Position numbers and translations under genes: made by a program
Notes under the pieces: generated by a model
The model's input: the letters and a program-made list of their open reading frames with translations, nothing else
What the model was told of the DNA's origin: nothing
The model's database searches: none
Part shown: positions 1 to 10,251 of the stretch, one piece after another
Numbering within the stretch: position 1 is the first letter of the stretch
Layout of the letters: every line of letters starts with the position of its first letter
Assembly (NCBI RefSeq): GCF_027580225.2
Contig: NC_073339.2
Location: 38,616,501-38,680,500, forward strand
Reading direction: 5' to 3'
DNA from: Misgurnus anguillicaudatus
Lineage: Eukaryota; Chordata; Actinopteri; Cypriniformes; Cobitidae
Length of the DNA stretch: 64,000 nt

Positions 1-372
1 TTTAAATGCCTTTATGTTTGATAGTCATTCTGAGTCTGATCTCTAACATAAATTCCTTTTAAAAAACGCAATTTTTTAAGCTTTTTGCTTAAAATGTTGT
101 ATTTTTGAAGAGAAATATCCATATTTCAGTGGTTAAATTAAGTGGAAAAAGTAAATATATAATGAAACGTTTTTTCCCCATTTTGTTTGTTTGTTTGTTT
201 GTTTGTTGTTTGTTTGAAAGCAGAGGGTGTGTTCTTTAATTTGATATAATTTGTATGTTTATATATTTATAGAAAATAATTTTTCCTGCAAGGAATTTTG
301 TGAAATTTTCTGAAAATCACAAAAATGCAGGTGGGCAACTTTTCTCAAAAAGGATGGCGGTGAATGAGTTAA
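1..372 (-). repeat. M1 MITE copy 1, partial, reverse orientation
   Basis: Read on the minus strand this begins with AACTCATTCACCGCC and continues with GTGATTTTCAGAAAA, a run of AAAC repeats and an ATATGGATATTTCTC block. The same order of blocks recurs at 2987, 22811 and 30079, so it is one family (M1). The left part runs off the window. The (TTTG)n run at about 181-219 is part of the family sequence rather than a separate insertion, because the other copies have a degenerate AAAC/AAAT stretch there. No coding capacity is visible. Confidence 0.7.
181..219 (+). repeat. (TTTG)n microsatellite
   Basis: About nine TTTG units with one broken unit (TTTGTTGTTTG). It lies inside the M1 MITE copy and probably expanded from its internal AAAC tract. 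Confidence 0.9.
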
Positions 373-373
373 T

Positions 374-838
374 TTTCTGAAGTAACGAGTAAAGTAACAC
401 ATTACTTTTAAATGTACCCATTATTATGTGAGTTACTTTTTTAAAAAAGTAATGCAAGTTCCTTTTTTAGTTTAATTAATAATTCAGTACATATTTACAA
501 AAAAAGTACTAAATTAAACTAAACTAGTCACATTATTCACTCTATGCGTACACGCTTGTGTGGGGACAGTTTGAGTCAGAAACTGAGATGGCAGGCCAGA
601 GCTCGACATTTTTGTGATGAAATATGCAATTTCTGAATGTCGGACCTTTTAGTCATAAAAACACCTGCAAGGCCTGAAAGAGATCAAGCCTCATCCAAGA
701 AAAAGTAATGCAAAAGTAACTTAAAAGTAACGTAAACATTACTTTCCATGAAAAGTAATTATAGCGTAATTACGCAATAAGCAATTAGTTACTTTTATTG
801 TAATGCATTACTTTTAAAAGTAACTTTCCCCAACATTG
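374..838 (-). mobile_element. hAT-like MITE (GTTACTTTT family), truncated
   Basis: Minus-strand copy of the element that is complete at 45593-45964. The end at 820-838 reads CTTTCCCCAACATTG, the complement of the CA(G/A)TGTTGGGGAAAG terminus, and the body shares the repeated TTACTTTT and GTAATGCATTAC motifs and a CAAGGCCTGAAAGAGAT block. The other terminus is missing where it abuts M1. No TSD can be read and it carries no open frame. Confidence 0.75.
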
Positions 839-1497
839 AAAATGTAAATGCTTAGGACTGCATTAAGACCTATACAGACATGTTATTTAGTTGTAATTTA
901 AAAACAATAGAGGTTTTATTTCAACTGAGTTTTTCTACTATAAATATTTGTTTTGTCCAAAAAAATCTCATTGCAGTTCATACATATTTTAAAATGTGGT
1001 TTATTCGTCATAAATCTTACGACCACATTTGTAAGTATTGGTGTAATACAGTATAATATGCATCTGTGACACTAGGGCAAAGCCTGTAACGCCTTTAGAG
1101 GAAGTTATTTTTTAATGGTTGACGTTTGGCATATTGACCCTTACGATCTCTCCTATTAATAGCAATAGCAGTGACACATCTTGTAAATATTGAATATCTT
1201 TAATTGGGGTTTGGTCCAGGGTTTTCATTAATGTTTTTATGATAATCGTACGTTTTTGTAACATTCACTTTTGCACAAATTCATACAAATTAGTTCATAC
1301 GAATTAAAACTCATGAGATCAGGCTGGTTTTGTCATTGTTTGGTAAATCGAGTCTGCTCTGCTATTCTTTCTTATTTAAAGAAAGTAGAGAATAAAGTCT
1401 GTTCAATGCCTGACCCGATTTCAGGTAAAAACGTTTGCTAATCAGTTTGTGCGAAACACATCTATAGTGTAAAACATTGTTACCTGAAATTATTTCC
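839..1497. other. Non-coding interval with a small repeat fragment
   Basis: AT-rich sequence without supportable genes. The part at about 1268-1328, read on the minus strand (GATCTCATGAGTTTTAATTC, then GTATGAA), belongs to the interspersed family G seen at 17359. I see nothing else that I can classify. Confidence 0.5.
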
Positions 1498-1501
1498 TTA
1501 A

Positions 1502-1913
1502 AGGGGACATTTCACAAGACTTTTTAAGGATGTCAAATAAATCTTTGGTGTCCCTAGAGTACGTATGTAAAGTTCTAGCTTAAAAAACATAATTTATTAT
1601 AGCATGTTAAAATGTACACAAAATGTCCTGTTTTTGGGTGTGTCCTTTTAAGTGCAAATTAGATGATCTTTGGACTAAATGTCAGTGCTGTGGTTGGATA
1701 GTGCAAATTAAGGGGCGGTATTATCCCCTTTTGACATTACAAGGGGAGCCAAATTTTGAATGACCTATTTTTTCACATGCTTACACAGAATGTTTTACCA
1801 AAACTAAGTTAGTAAGTTGTTTTATTTCACATTTTCTAGGTTGATAGAAACACTGGGGACCCAATTATAGCACTTAAACATGGAAAAAGTCAGACTTTCA
1901 TGCTATGTCCCCT
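1502..1913 (+). mobile_element. TTAA-a MITE copy 1 (AGGGGACAT termini)
   Basis: A 412-bp element with perfect short TIRs, AGGGGACAT at the left and ATGTCCCCT at the right, bordered on both sides by TTAA (1498-1501 and 1914-1917). The TTAA target is typical of piggyBac and Kolobok-type transposition; no transposase is present, so which one moved it is unknown. Further copies are at 8822 and 56122, sharing TTGGTGTCCC and GCACTGGGGACCCAATTATA blocks. Confidence 0.85.
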
Positions 1914-1917
1914 TTAA

Positions 1918-2691
1918 AGAACTATTTGTAAAAGTTTTACTTATTAAATTTGTCTTGTCAGTGTATTTTAATGTATTGAGTTTAATTTAGTTATATAAAA
2001 TAAAATTGAATAAAATATAAATTACACGAATTACAAAAAATATATATGTTGAGATCTCAGGATTAGCTCTGCCAAGATAGCAGCACTGTGTGTTTGTCCA
2101 TGCGTGCTCATCTGTATGCACTGTTGTCTGGACCGATACAGAGGTTAAGTGTGGATGAGTGTTTCTTTCAACGAGAGCAGATTGTGCTGTTGCAGTGTAC
2201 TGGAATTTCTCTATAATAAAACAGCACAACCTAGTTGACCACACTTGCCGTGGAAAGAAAGACTGAGAGATCCACAATTTAAAAAGAGCTGCATATTTTT
2301 CAAAAGCAAGATATCTATTTCAGGTCAGGTCTGCTCTTTATCTTCAACGTCTGCTTGTTTTCCTGGAATCACCATCAGATTCTGTTCTCTGCCTTTGATA
2401 GTGAAGTACTGAGCTGGAGTCTGTGACACAGCCAAAGGGTATAATATATAGCCAATGTAAGACTCAAAAGCATGTGTAATATGGAGTGTATTACCGTGTA
2501 ATGACATAATTATAAATGTAGATTGTGATTTATGTTTTAAAATTAGTGTTGAGACTGGTTGAGGATGTAAGAGAGAGCTTGTGGAGTTGGTAGAGACTCC
2601 CTGGAAGTCTTTGAGAAGGTTTTGGAGCAGAACAGGTAACCATGTGTAGCAGAGGAAGGAGAGAGGGAGAAAGATAAGTCCAGAGAGAGAT
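1918..2691. other. Non-coding interval
   Basis: No repeat family or gene recognised. Minus-strand open frames of 96 and 126 codons occur here but lack recognisable domains or splice context and are of a length expected by chance in this window. Confidence 0.5.
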
Positions 2692-2762
2692 GTGCGTGCG
2701 TGCATGCGTGCGTGTGTGCGTGCGTGTGTGTGTGTGTGTGTGTGTGTGCGTGAGTGAGTCTA

Positions 2763-2831
<69 letters not shown>
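2692..2831 (+). repeat. (TG)n microsatellite with TGCG variants
   Basis: Starts as a mixed GTGCGTGC tract, becomes pure TG, is interrupted by GAGTGAGTCTATC, and then runs as about 33 pure TG units to 2831. It is long enough to be polymorphic and to form Z-DNA under supercoiling. Confidence 0.95.
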
Positions 2832-2834
<3 letters not shown>

Positions 2835-3107
2835 CCCTTCTTCGTTGTTTATAAAAATGAGCTGTACTGTAGTATTACCATTATCCTGAATGGAACTACA
2901 GTAAATGATTGTCTTCATTTGAGTAGTATATAAGGAAGAATTGACGACGGGCCACTGAATTATTCGAAAATAATTATTCGAAAAAAAACTCTTTCCCCAC
3001 CAGCATTTTTTAACAAAAAGTTGCTAGTCAGCGCCAGCATTTTTTATTATTCTCACAAAAGTTGCCTTCCAGAACATGTTCTTCTTTAAATTTATATACA
3101 TACAATA

Positions 3108-4034
3108 CACTCACCTAAAGGATTATTAGGAACACCATACTAATACTGTGTTTGACCTCCTTTCGCCTTTAGAACTGCCTTAAATCTACATAGCGTTGAT
3201 TCAACAAGGTGCTGAAAGCATTCTTTTGAAATGTTGGCCCATATTGATAGGATAGCATCTTGTAGTTGATGGAGTTTTGTGGGATGCACATCCAGGACAC
3301 AAAGCTCCCATTCCACCACATCCCAAAGATGCTCTATTGGGTTGAGATCTGGTGACTGTGGGGCCATTTTAGTAAAGTGAACTCATTGTCATGCTAAAAA
3401 AACAACAATTTGAAATGATTCGAGCTTTGTGACAAGGTGCATTATCCTGCTGGAAGTAGCCATCAGAGGATGGGTAAATGGTGGTCATGAAGGGATGGAC
3501 TTGGTCAGAAACAATGCTCAGGTAGGTCGTGGCATTTAAACGATGCCCAATTGGCACTAAGGGGTTGTGCGTGTTGTGGCTTCACAAATGCTTTGCTGCA
3601 TACCTCGGTTGAAACGAGTGGTTATTTCAGTCAAAGTTGCTCTTCTATCAGCTTGAATCAGTCGGTCCATTCTCCTCTGACCTCTAGCATCAACAAGGCA
3701 TTTTCGCCCACAGGACTGCCGCATACTGGATTTTTTTCCCTTTTCACACCATTCTTTGTAAACCCTAGAAATGGTTGTGCTTGAAAATCCCAGTAACTGA
3801 GCAGATTGTGAAATACTCAGATCGGCCCGTCTGGCACCAACAACCATGCCACGCTAAAAATTGCTTAAATCACCTTTCTTTCCCAGTCTGACTCTCAGTT
3901 TGGAGTTCAGGAGATTGTCTTGACCAGGACCACACCCCTAAATGCATTGAAGCAACTGCCATGTGATTGGTTGATTCGATAATTGCATTAATGAGAAATC
4001 GAAGATGTGTTCCTAATAATTCTTTAGGTGAGTG
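3108..4034 (-). mobile_element. Tc1-like transposon, internally deleted
   Basis: The ends read CACTCACCTAAAGGATTATT and its inverse, with a TIR of roughly 30 bp, and are flanked by TA on both sides (3106-3107 and 4035-4036), the Tc1/mariner target. At 927 bp it is shorter than the usual 1.2-1.6 kb because the middle of the transposase gene is gone. It inserted into the M1 MITE, so it is younger than that copy. Confidence 0.93.
3140..3847 (-). pseudogene. Tc1-family transposase pseudogene
   Basis: Tc1 transposases bind the element ends with a paired-like helix-turn-helix region and cut with a DDE catalytic domain in the nucleus. Reading from the start near 3847, about 90 codons of the N-terminal HTH region are recognisable (ISQSAQLLGFSSTTISRVYK). 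The frame then hits a TAG near 3559. After a one-base shift it resumes with PIGHRLNATTYLS and continues to FQQDNAPCHKA at about 3450, which carries the second catalytic Asp. The third part, at 3140-3367, carries SPDLNPIEHLWDVVEWEL with the last acidic residue. The stretch of roughly 110 codons holding the first catalytic Asp is absent; the family normally has about 340 residues. It is therefore dead and can only be moved in trans. Identification as Tc1-like is secure. Confidence 0.93.
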
Positions 4035-4649
4035 TATATCAAATGAAAGAGACCCGCTGCTTTTAAACATAAAAAACTGTTTCATCTTATCTTCATTTGT
4101 TCACTTTTATCACCTCTCAAATATGGGTAGTTTTTTTTAAAAGACAAAATTTTGAGCAAAAACTGAGATAACTGCATTTTTATGAAGGACTTGCGATGAT
4201 AAAAACATACATAGAGTTCTTACTGTTTGGCCTTAGTGGATGCTTCTGGGTTTTATAAGTTGGGTAAGATTGCCACCTGATGGATAAAAACGGAAATATG
4301 GATTGCCGTAAAAACTCGTCATTGGCAGGGAAACGTTTTCTCTTAATTGACAAGTTAACTTGTCAATGGCGAGGAAAGAGTTAAAGGACCAGAGTCGATT
4401 ATTTCACTTATACCACCGTTGTTATTTTAAGACATTTGACAGGTCAGGTGTGCATTCATCGAAAAATAATGCATACCTTATGGGACATTCCTCAACCAAT
4501 CAGAATAAAGCATTTAACAGCCCCTTGGTATAAGATATATTTATGCATCACAGTATTTACATAGTATGGTATTTTAGTACCATGATATTGACAATGGAGT
4601 GTAAATCCAGTAAACATTACAATGAGTGTGTTTGCCAAAAACGACCAAT

Positions 4650-4828
4650 CAGAAGCCCTATTGACTTACATAGTATTATTTTTTCCTTCTATGTAAGTAA
4701 ATGGGGCTTATGAACGGTTTGGTTACGTTCCTCAAAATATCTTCATTTGTGTTCATCAGAACAAAAAAATACAGATTTGTAACAACATAGCAGTCAGTAT
4801 AAAGACAGAATTTTGGGGAACTATCCCT
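4650..4828 (+). repeat. TTAA-c element fragment (right end)
   Basis: The right portion matches the right end of the element at 33421-36925: ATCTTCATTTGTGTTCATCAG, shortened here to its core ATCTTCATTTGTGTT, then GACAGAATTTT and GGGGAACTATCCCT followed by TTAT instead of TTAA. The left part is lost. Confidence 0.65.
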
Positions 4829-5515
4829 TTATTGCTATGCTGATACTCACGAAAAGGTGTGTAATGGTAATAGCTCAGTGCGTTGACATAGATTTAACAA
4901 GGAAAGGTCCTAAAGATAACAAGTAAGGCACAATCTATTTTGACCACACCTATGCAAAATACAGTTACAATAGGAATATTTTGCTTGTAAATGACTCAAA
5001 CAGGCAGACCATCCTAATATGTGTGTGCATTTTCCAGAGTTCTGGCCATGAAATTGATCTATTACAGAAATCAAAATGAAACAGTCCTTGTGTAAACGTT
5101 CACTAATTGGTGTGTGTGGCATAACAATATGAGGCGTGTGTTTAACCTTCCTCACTCAGTTTGAAAGCGGAAGGAGAGATAGACAAAGCGAAAGGGACAG
5201 TAAGATGCGGGCTTGTGTTAATAGGATTGAGTTGGCACATGAAAGAGACAGTTGTTGGCCCTGTCATCAAGCATTAACTCCACCATGTCACACTTTACAT
5301 ACGCACACGAGTACTTGAATACACACATCACTGCATGCTTTAAAAGACAGCTCTCTCTCTCTCTCTATCATTCTTATTGTAATGAAAGAGTTGGTGAAGG
5401 AATTATATGAAGCTGTAAATTATGGATGTAAGAAACAGAAAAGAAAAACCACATAAATTGATTTATGTAAATCTACTTTCATACACGACTAAGAAGAATG
5501 TTTTTATATTGAAGT
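4829..5515. other. Non-coding interval with a (TC)n tract
   Basis: No gene or recognised repeat other than a short (CT)n run at about 5349-5366. Short frames on both strands near 4910-5318 look like noise. Confidence 0.5.
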
Positions 5516-5710
5516 GTACCTGTAGCTCAGTTGGTATAGCATCGCATTAGAAGCGCAAAAGGTCGTGGGTTTGATTCCCAGGGAACATACATACTGATAA
5601 AATGCATTGTAAGTCGTTCTGGATAAAGGCATCAGCTAAATGCGTAAATGTAATGTAATGCACACCGAATAAGGTCATGGGTAGCGTGCATACTGATACA
5701 ATGCATACCT
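5516..5710 (+). mobile_element. tRNA-derived SINE with a partial second unit
   Basis: A pol III SINE head is visible: A box TAGCTCAGTTGG at 5523-5534 and B box GGTTTGATTCC at 5568-5578. It is followed by the common fish SINE tail AAGTCGTTCTGGATAAAGGC, then ATCAGCTAAATG, ending in an (ATGTA)n-like tail near 5650. The bases 5663-5710 repeat part of the body (GGTCATGGGTAG, then CATACTGATACAATGCAT), so a second truncated unit follows. It is not a functional tRNA gene: the acceptor stem does not pair and the tail is SINE-specific. Confidence 0.85.
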
Positions 5711-6506
5711 TGACTTAAAGAAATAAAAGAATCTTTCAAATGCTTTAAAATCTAAGAAATACAAGGAATTTGAAGGGGAACTTGCTTTCTTCGCTTTTGG
5801 AGTGGCTTGTAACAAACAAAAAATGTGAGAGAGGAATAAGAATGGACAGAAGATATTTTAGACATTTCTGCTGTTTCTCCTTAGAAAAGTTCAGTAACTG
5901 TGTATTCATAACTATGTATATTGTCAGTGCTGGAGAGTAACTACATGTAGCAACTAAACAGTACAGTAAAGTGACAATACCTCAGCTGTTTAGGTGCAGT
6001 TTTGAGTGTTTTTCAAGCAAACAGCAGTGCATCGTAAAGATATTTTTCAATCAAACCTGTCTTCTTAAACTGTCCTCTCTGTCTGACTAGCCAATGATAG
6101 TACTGCCTATAAACCCCGCCCACATGAATTGATTGACAAGCTTGACATATATTGTAATATTGTCTCTTAATGCCTTGTTTGACACGCCTTATATAGCATG
6201 TAATTTGCAATTTATCATTCAAGTTGTTTGATTCATCATTTGCGATGTCGGTTTGAGCTTTTGATTAATCATTTTTTATTTTTCTTCTCAAATGAGGAAA
6301 TGAAATTCCATTTGATTTATCATTTAGCAGCCGTTTTAAGAATCGTACTTGACTATTTGATGTATCATTTTATATAAGTTCCTTCTATAAACTTCCATAC
6401 TTTTTAAATGAAAGTTTAATTACATTTGAATTATGTGTAGCCTGAAACTAGAGTTCAAAATCAACATTCGCACACACAGTAGCGCGAGTATATTTTTACA
6501 CTGCAC
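5711..6506. other. Unique non-coding interval
   Basis: No repeat family recognised. It contains a notable cluster of TGATNNATCA palindromes at 6229-6367, listed separately. Confidence 0.5.
6229..6367. repeat. Cluster of four TGATNNATCA palindromes
   Basis: TGATTCATCA (6229-6238), TGATTAATCA (6262-6271), TGATTTATCA (6313-6322) and TGATGTATCA (6358-6367), each within a TTTGAT..ATCATTT context, with centre spacings of 33, 51 and 45 bp. The half-site TGATNNAT resembles the PBX/HOX composite and the full palindrome resembles homeodomain dimer sites. This could be a regulatory cluster or a decayed short tandem repeat. Confidence 0.5.
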
Positions 6507-6789
6507 CAGTGGCGGCCGGTGACTTCTTTTTTTCGAGGGTGCACTATGCGAAGTTTGTCACAACGTGTATGTAAATTCCCCATCATGTCTGTGGTTTGTC
6601 ATTTCAATATATGTGTTCGACGCGTCGAGTGAACCTATGTGCATCACGTGTCTTGTCAAAATAAGTCCCTGCTGCAGACGCGTTTATGATAAAAGAGACG
6701 CTCGCGTTTGCCAAATACTTGCATAATCTCATGTGTAATCAGAGATTACTGTTAAGGGAGTGTCTTGCGTGTATTTTGTGAATGTGAGC
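6507..6789 (+). mobile_element. hAT-like element, left end only
   Basis: Starts CAGTGGCGGCCGGTGACTTC, a terminus type familiar from hAT elements of fish. No matching right end was found: the sequence is cut by the next insertion at 6790. Non-coding. Confidence 0.5.
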
Positions 6790-7342
6790 TAGAGGTCTTC
6801 TCGGGTCCAAAGAAATGTACCCGACCCGAAATGACCCGAATCACTTCATACCCGAACCCGACGTGCATAAATAAAAAAAATTTAAAGGAAGACCCGACCC
6901 GAGACAAACCCGAGAAAATTAGACCCGAGTCCGACCCGAACTAGTGAAATTTTTTTTAACCCGACTGGAACCGAATGTAAACGGCACTGACGTGTGTGCA
7001 TTCTGCAGACCCACGCGCAGCAGTCAGACAGAAAGAAACTCCGGTGGCCTTGCACCAATTTGGCGAGTTGCTCCATTCGTTTTACTTTGTTATCTGACGA
7101 CGACACCAACGTAACCGCTAAAATGTACATTTATAATTGACTGACATGTTTGTCTCAAAGAAAATGAACCTTCCGACAACCACACAATGTCGCAAGCGCT
7201 CTTGGCAAACAGATGAGAGGTTTGAAAAGGACATTGACGCACACAGGCGAGAGAGTTCGGGTCTTCTCGGGTCCGTTCAGAAAAAACACATTAATTTTTA
7301 AATTACCCGAGACCCGATGCTGCTATTATTGTACCCGACCCG
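6790..7342 (+). mobile_element. hAT MITE (TAGAGGTCTTC family), right end lost
   Basis: Nearly identical for about 550 bp to the complete element at 44815-45465, including the TAGAGGTCTTCTCGGGTCC end and the many GACCCGA motifs. It diverges at about 7342, where a different MITE starts, so the right terminus and TSD are missing. Confidence 0.85.
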
Positions 7343-7458
7343 TATTTTATGGCGTAATAGCACTTTTGGGAGCCTGAAAAGTCCGCTCCCCTTCTCCCTC
7401 TCATAATGGGAGAGGGAGGGTGTTACTGCGCCGAGTCGAAGTACTCCCAAAAGTGCCA
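7343..7458 (+). repeat. Small MITE fragment (GCACTTTTGGGAG ends)
   Basis: Has GCACTTTTGGGAG near the left and CTCCCAAAAGTGC at the right, enclosing a hairpin-capable CTCCCTCTCATAATGGGAGAGGGAG core. The terminal inverted arms identify it as a short palindromic element. The right end abuts a SINE fragment. Confidence 0.65.
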
Positions 7459-7463
7459 AAAGT

Positions 7464-7531
7464 GTGTTCCCTGGGATTGACCCCATGACCTTTGGGTTGC
7501 TAGCTCAGTGCTCTACCAGATGTAGCACAGA
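7464..7531 (-). mobile_element. tRNA-derived SINE head fragment
   Basis: Minus strand shows GGTAGAGCACTGAGCTAGCA, an A-box-like region, and GGTCATGGGGTCAATCCC, a B-box-like region, ending GGGAACAC as in the SINE at 5516. Only the tRNA-like head remains. Confidence 0.75.
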
Positions 7532-8580
7532 AACATATTGCTATGCACTACAGTTAGTTTTACCAAACAAATGACAGGTGAGTAAAAAAGATGTTCACTG
7601 ATCACTGATTTTTCCGACACATGTCGCTGTGTTTAATATACGCATCCCCTTTGAAAGCAGACATCAGGTAATAGGAGCTAATTGCTATTCATAAGGATAG
7701 CAGCCTTGTTAGCGATGTGCACGGACCGGAAGACGGCTGTCACTGAATGAGCATTAGCTCTAATTATTGCAAGTGTGAGGGACGGAAAAGACAAAAAGTT
7801 TCCGATGGTCTCTTCTGACCTCAGTTGCACCATTCTGAATGTTATTCAGTGTTATTCAGAGGTGAATTATTGAGTTTAAATGTTATGTCAGTCAACCACA
7901 TGCTAAATTATAGAGTTATGGGAATATTTTATCACGTAAATCTTATTCCGATTTGTCAAGTTCTCATTTGGGCTTATCACAGCCATCTTATTGCTAAATC
8001 ATTTCGGCTAAATCAATTTTGGTCACTAGATTAAATTATCCGTGATATACACAAATAAGATTTCCCATGTTAGAGTAAATATAGCCATCATTCAGTCTGA
8101 ATAAACGGCGCAAAGTAAATTGCTATGAATAATGGGTGCAACTTCTCATATCTGATGAGAGTTTATGTAGCTGTTGTGCCTCTATCTGATAACCTGTCTG
8201 TATTTAAATACAAAGATTTATATTGGTTGCAATTCCCGTGTTTGATTGATGGATATTTCTGCGCATATTCAGGTAGTTCCCATTGAAAGCTTTTTGACAG
8301 GGCACAGATTGATGGCAGGAAAAGGCAATGGCCCTTGGGGCCACCATTGTAAATGTGCCACATTGTCTTGCCTAAACTGAAATCAGATTGGAGCGCGCAA
8401 ATGTGCACTGCGGGTACGTTCCAGTTCACATAATACACAAAGTATGCATTCTTCTGTTGATGGAAAGGTCAATGAGGTATTTAGTACCTGGAGAACACTA
8501 TTAGTTAACAGTCCAATTTAACTCAATGGCAGCTGGTAAAGTACAGGATTTCCGGAACTACAATATCCAGGAATCCTGGA
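7532..8580. other. Repeat-free block, candidate conserved non-coding element
   Basis: About 1 kb with no repeat signature in a window that is otherwise dense with them. It is rich in TAAT/ATTA homeodomain cores and has long balanced stretches (for example TTAGCTCTAATTATTGCAAG near 7754). A 91-codon minus-strand frame at 8163-8438 has no recognisable domain. I infer possible cis-regulatory function; this needs comparison with other fishes. Confidence 0.4.
8243..8318 (+). promoter_or_regulatory. Possible PBX-HOX plus MEIS/PREP site group
   Basis: TGATTGAT at 8243-8250 followed by GG matches the PBX/HOX composite consensus TGATNNAT. TGACAG at 8295-8300 matches the MEIS/PREP core, and a second GATTGATGG follows at about 8308. 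This pairing is the layout of known hindbrain Hox autoregulatory enhancers, but short motifs of this kind also occur by chance. Confidence 0.3.
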
Positions 8581-8821
8581 ATTTTAATGACCATTCATAT
8601 TTCAAAGTCTCTTTATTAAGATACAAACAGAAAATAAAGGAAATATGTACAAAATATGTATAAAAACGCACATTTTACAGAATAAAATGGCTTTAACCTT
8701 TAACTGCAACCCACCAATCACATCTTGAACTCTTCTGAGAAGACTGAAGTAAAGCCTTTAAGTCAAAAAAGTTGGTTCAACTTAAAAAAGTAAGTTACCG
8801 TTGCCTTAAAATTCAACTTAA

Positions 8822-9278
8822 AGGGGACATCTGACAAGATAAACATCTGTCAAAATTAAACTTTGGTGTCCCCAGAGTACGTATGTGAAGTTCTAGCTCA
8901 AAATAACATAGAAATAATTTATTATAGCATGTAAAATTGCCACTTTGTAGGTGTAAGCAAAAGTGTGTCGTTTTGGGGTGTGTCTTTTACATACAAATGA
9001 GCTGATCTCTGCACTAAATTGCTTGGATAATGCAGATTAAGGGATGGTATTTCTTTCTAACTTCTAGCATCACAAGGGGAGCCAAATTTCAATTACCAAT
9101 TTTTTCACATGCTTGCCGAGAATGGTTTACCAAAGAAAAATCCAGATAATTTGAATGGTGTACCAAAACTAAGTTACTGGATTGATCTTTTACACATTTT
9201 CTAGGTTGATAGGAGCACTGGGGACCCAATTATAACGCTTAAACATTGAAAAAGTCACATTTTAATAATATGTGCCCT
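8822..9278 (+). mobile_element. TTAA-a MITE copy 2
   Basis: Left AGGGGACAT, right ATGTGCCCT, flanked by TTAA at 8818-8821 and 9279-9282. It shares TTTGGTGTCCCCAGAGTACG and GCACTGGGGACCCAATTATA with copy 1. It inserted into the left part of the GGTTCAACTT element. Confidence 0.85.
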
Positions 9279-9349
9279 TTAATAATATTAGTTGACAACA
9301 ATTTTTCACTTTTACTTTTTAGTTAAATAATATTTTTAAGTTGAATTAA

Positions 9350-10251
9350 AGGAATATTCCATTTTCTTAAAAGAAAAATCCAGATAATTTCCTCACCATC
9401 ATGTCATCCAAAATGTTGATGTCTTTCTTTGTTCAGTCCAGAAGAAATTATGTTTTTTGAGGAAAACATTGCAGGATTTTTCTCATTTTAATGGACTTTA
9501 ATAGAGCCCAACATTTAATACTTAACTCAACACTTAACAGTTTTTTTCAACGGAGTTTCAAAGGACTAAACGATCCCAAACGAGGCATAAAAGGGTCTTA
9601 TCTAGCGAAACGATTGTCATTTTTGACAAGAAAAATAAAAAATATCCACTTTTAAACCACAACTTCTTGTCTAGATCCGGTCGTGATGTGCCAGCGTGAC
9701 CCCACGCAATACGTCATGACGTCAAGAGGTCACAGAGGATGAACGCGAAACTCCGCCCCAGTGTTTACAAGTGTGGAGAAAGAGGACCGTTCTGACGTTG
9801 TTGTATGTCAAATGATACTAATTCATGTTTTTGTGTCAGTTTATTGTTTACAATGGTCCGCAAATTTGCGTTTTATATATGTAACACGTGACCTCCCTAC
9901 GTCACTACGCATTTACGTTAGGTCGTGCTGGACCAGATCTAGACGAGAAGTTGTGGTTTAAAAGTGGAATTTTTTTTATTGTCAAAAATGACAATCTTTT
10001 CGCTAGATAAGACCCTTATGCCTCATTTGGGATCGTTTATAGTCCTTTGAAACTCCGTTGAAAAAAACTGTTTAGTGTTGAGTTAAGTATTAAATGTTGG
10101 GCTCTATTAAAGTCCATTAAAAATCTTGCAATGTTTTCCTCAAAAAAACATAATTTCTTCTCGACTGAACAAAGAAAGACATCAACATTTTGGATGACAT
10201 GGTGGTGAGTAAATGATCTGGATTTTTCTTTTAAGAAAATTGAATATTCCT
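9350..10251 (+). mobile_element. TTAA-b long palindromic MITE copy 1
   Basis: A 902-bp element with inverted arms of roughly 350 bp each (about 9350-9715 and 9890-10251) that pair almost throughout, starting AGGAATATTCC/AATATTCCT and flanked by TTAA (9346-9349 and 10252-10255). The unpaired centre is about 170 bp. Short frames inside it recur in copy 2 because the repeat does, not because they are genes. It would form a long hairpin as RNA or single-stranded DNA. Confidence 0.88.

Larger units (their letters stand above)
2987..4384 (+). mobile_element. M1 MITE copy 2, interrupted by a Tc1-like transposon
   Basis: Left end AACTCTTTCCCCACCAGC, right end GGCGAGGAAAGAGTT, giving a TIR of AACTCTTTCC type. 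The right subterminal region holds a perfect 20-bp palindrome at 4347-4366 centred on GTTAAC. The Tc1-like element at 3108-4034 sits inside, so the MITE itself is about 470 bp. It is non-coding. Confidence 0.75.
2935..4535 (+). repeat. Family X repeat, split by an M1 MITE
   Basis: The flanks 2935-2986 (GAATTGACGACGGGCC, then GAATTATTCGAAAATAAT) and 4385-4535 (TTTTAAGACATTTGAC, then CATTCCTCAACCAATCA) match, in order, the two parts of the copy at 47813-48965. The interior is an inserted M1 MITE. The exact outer ends were not resolved. Confidence 0.6.

Noticed and set aside
5519..5592. tRNA gene
   Set aside because: It has A and B boxes, but the acceptor stem does not pair and it continues into a SINE tail; it is a SINE head.
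9761..9961. Frame shared with 20809-21003
   Set aside because: Both come from the centre of the TTAA-b palindrome and its second copy.
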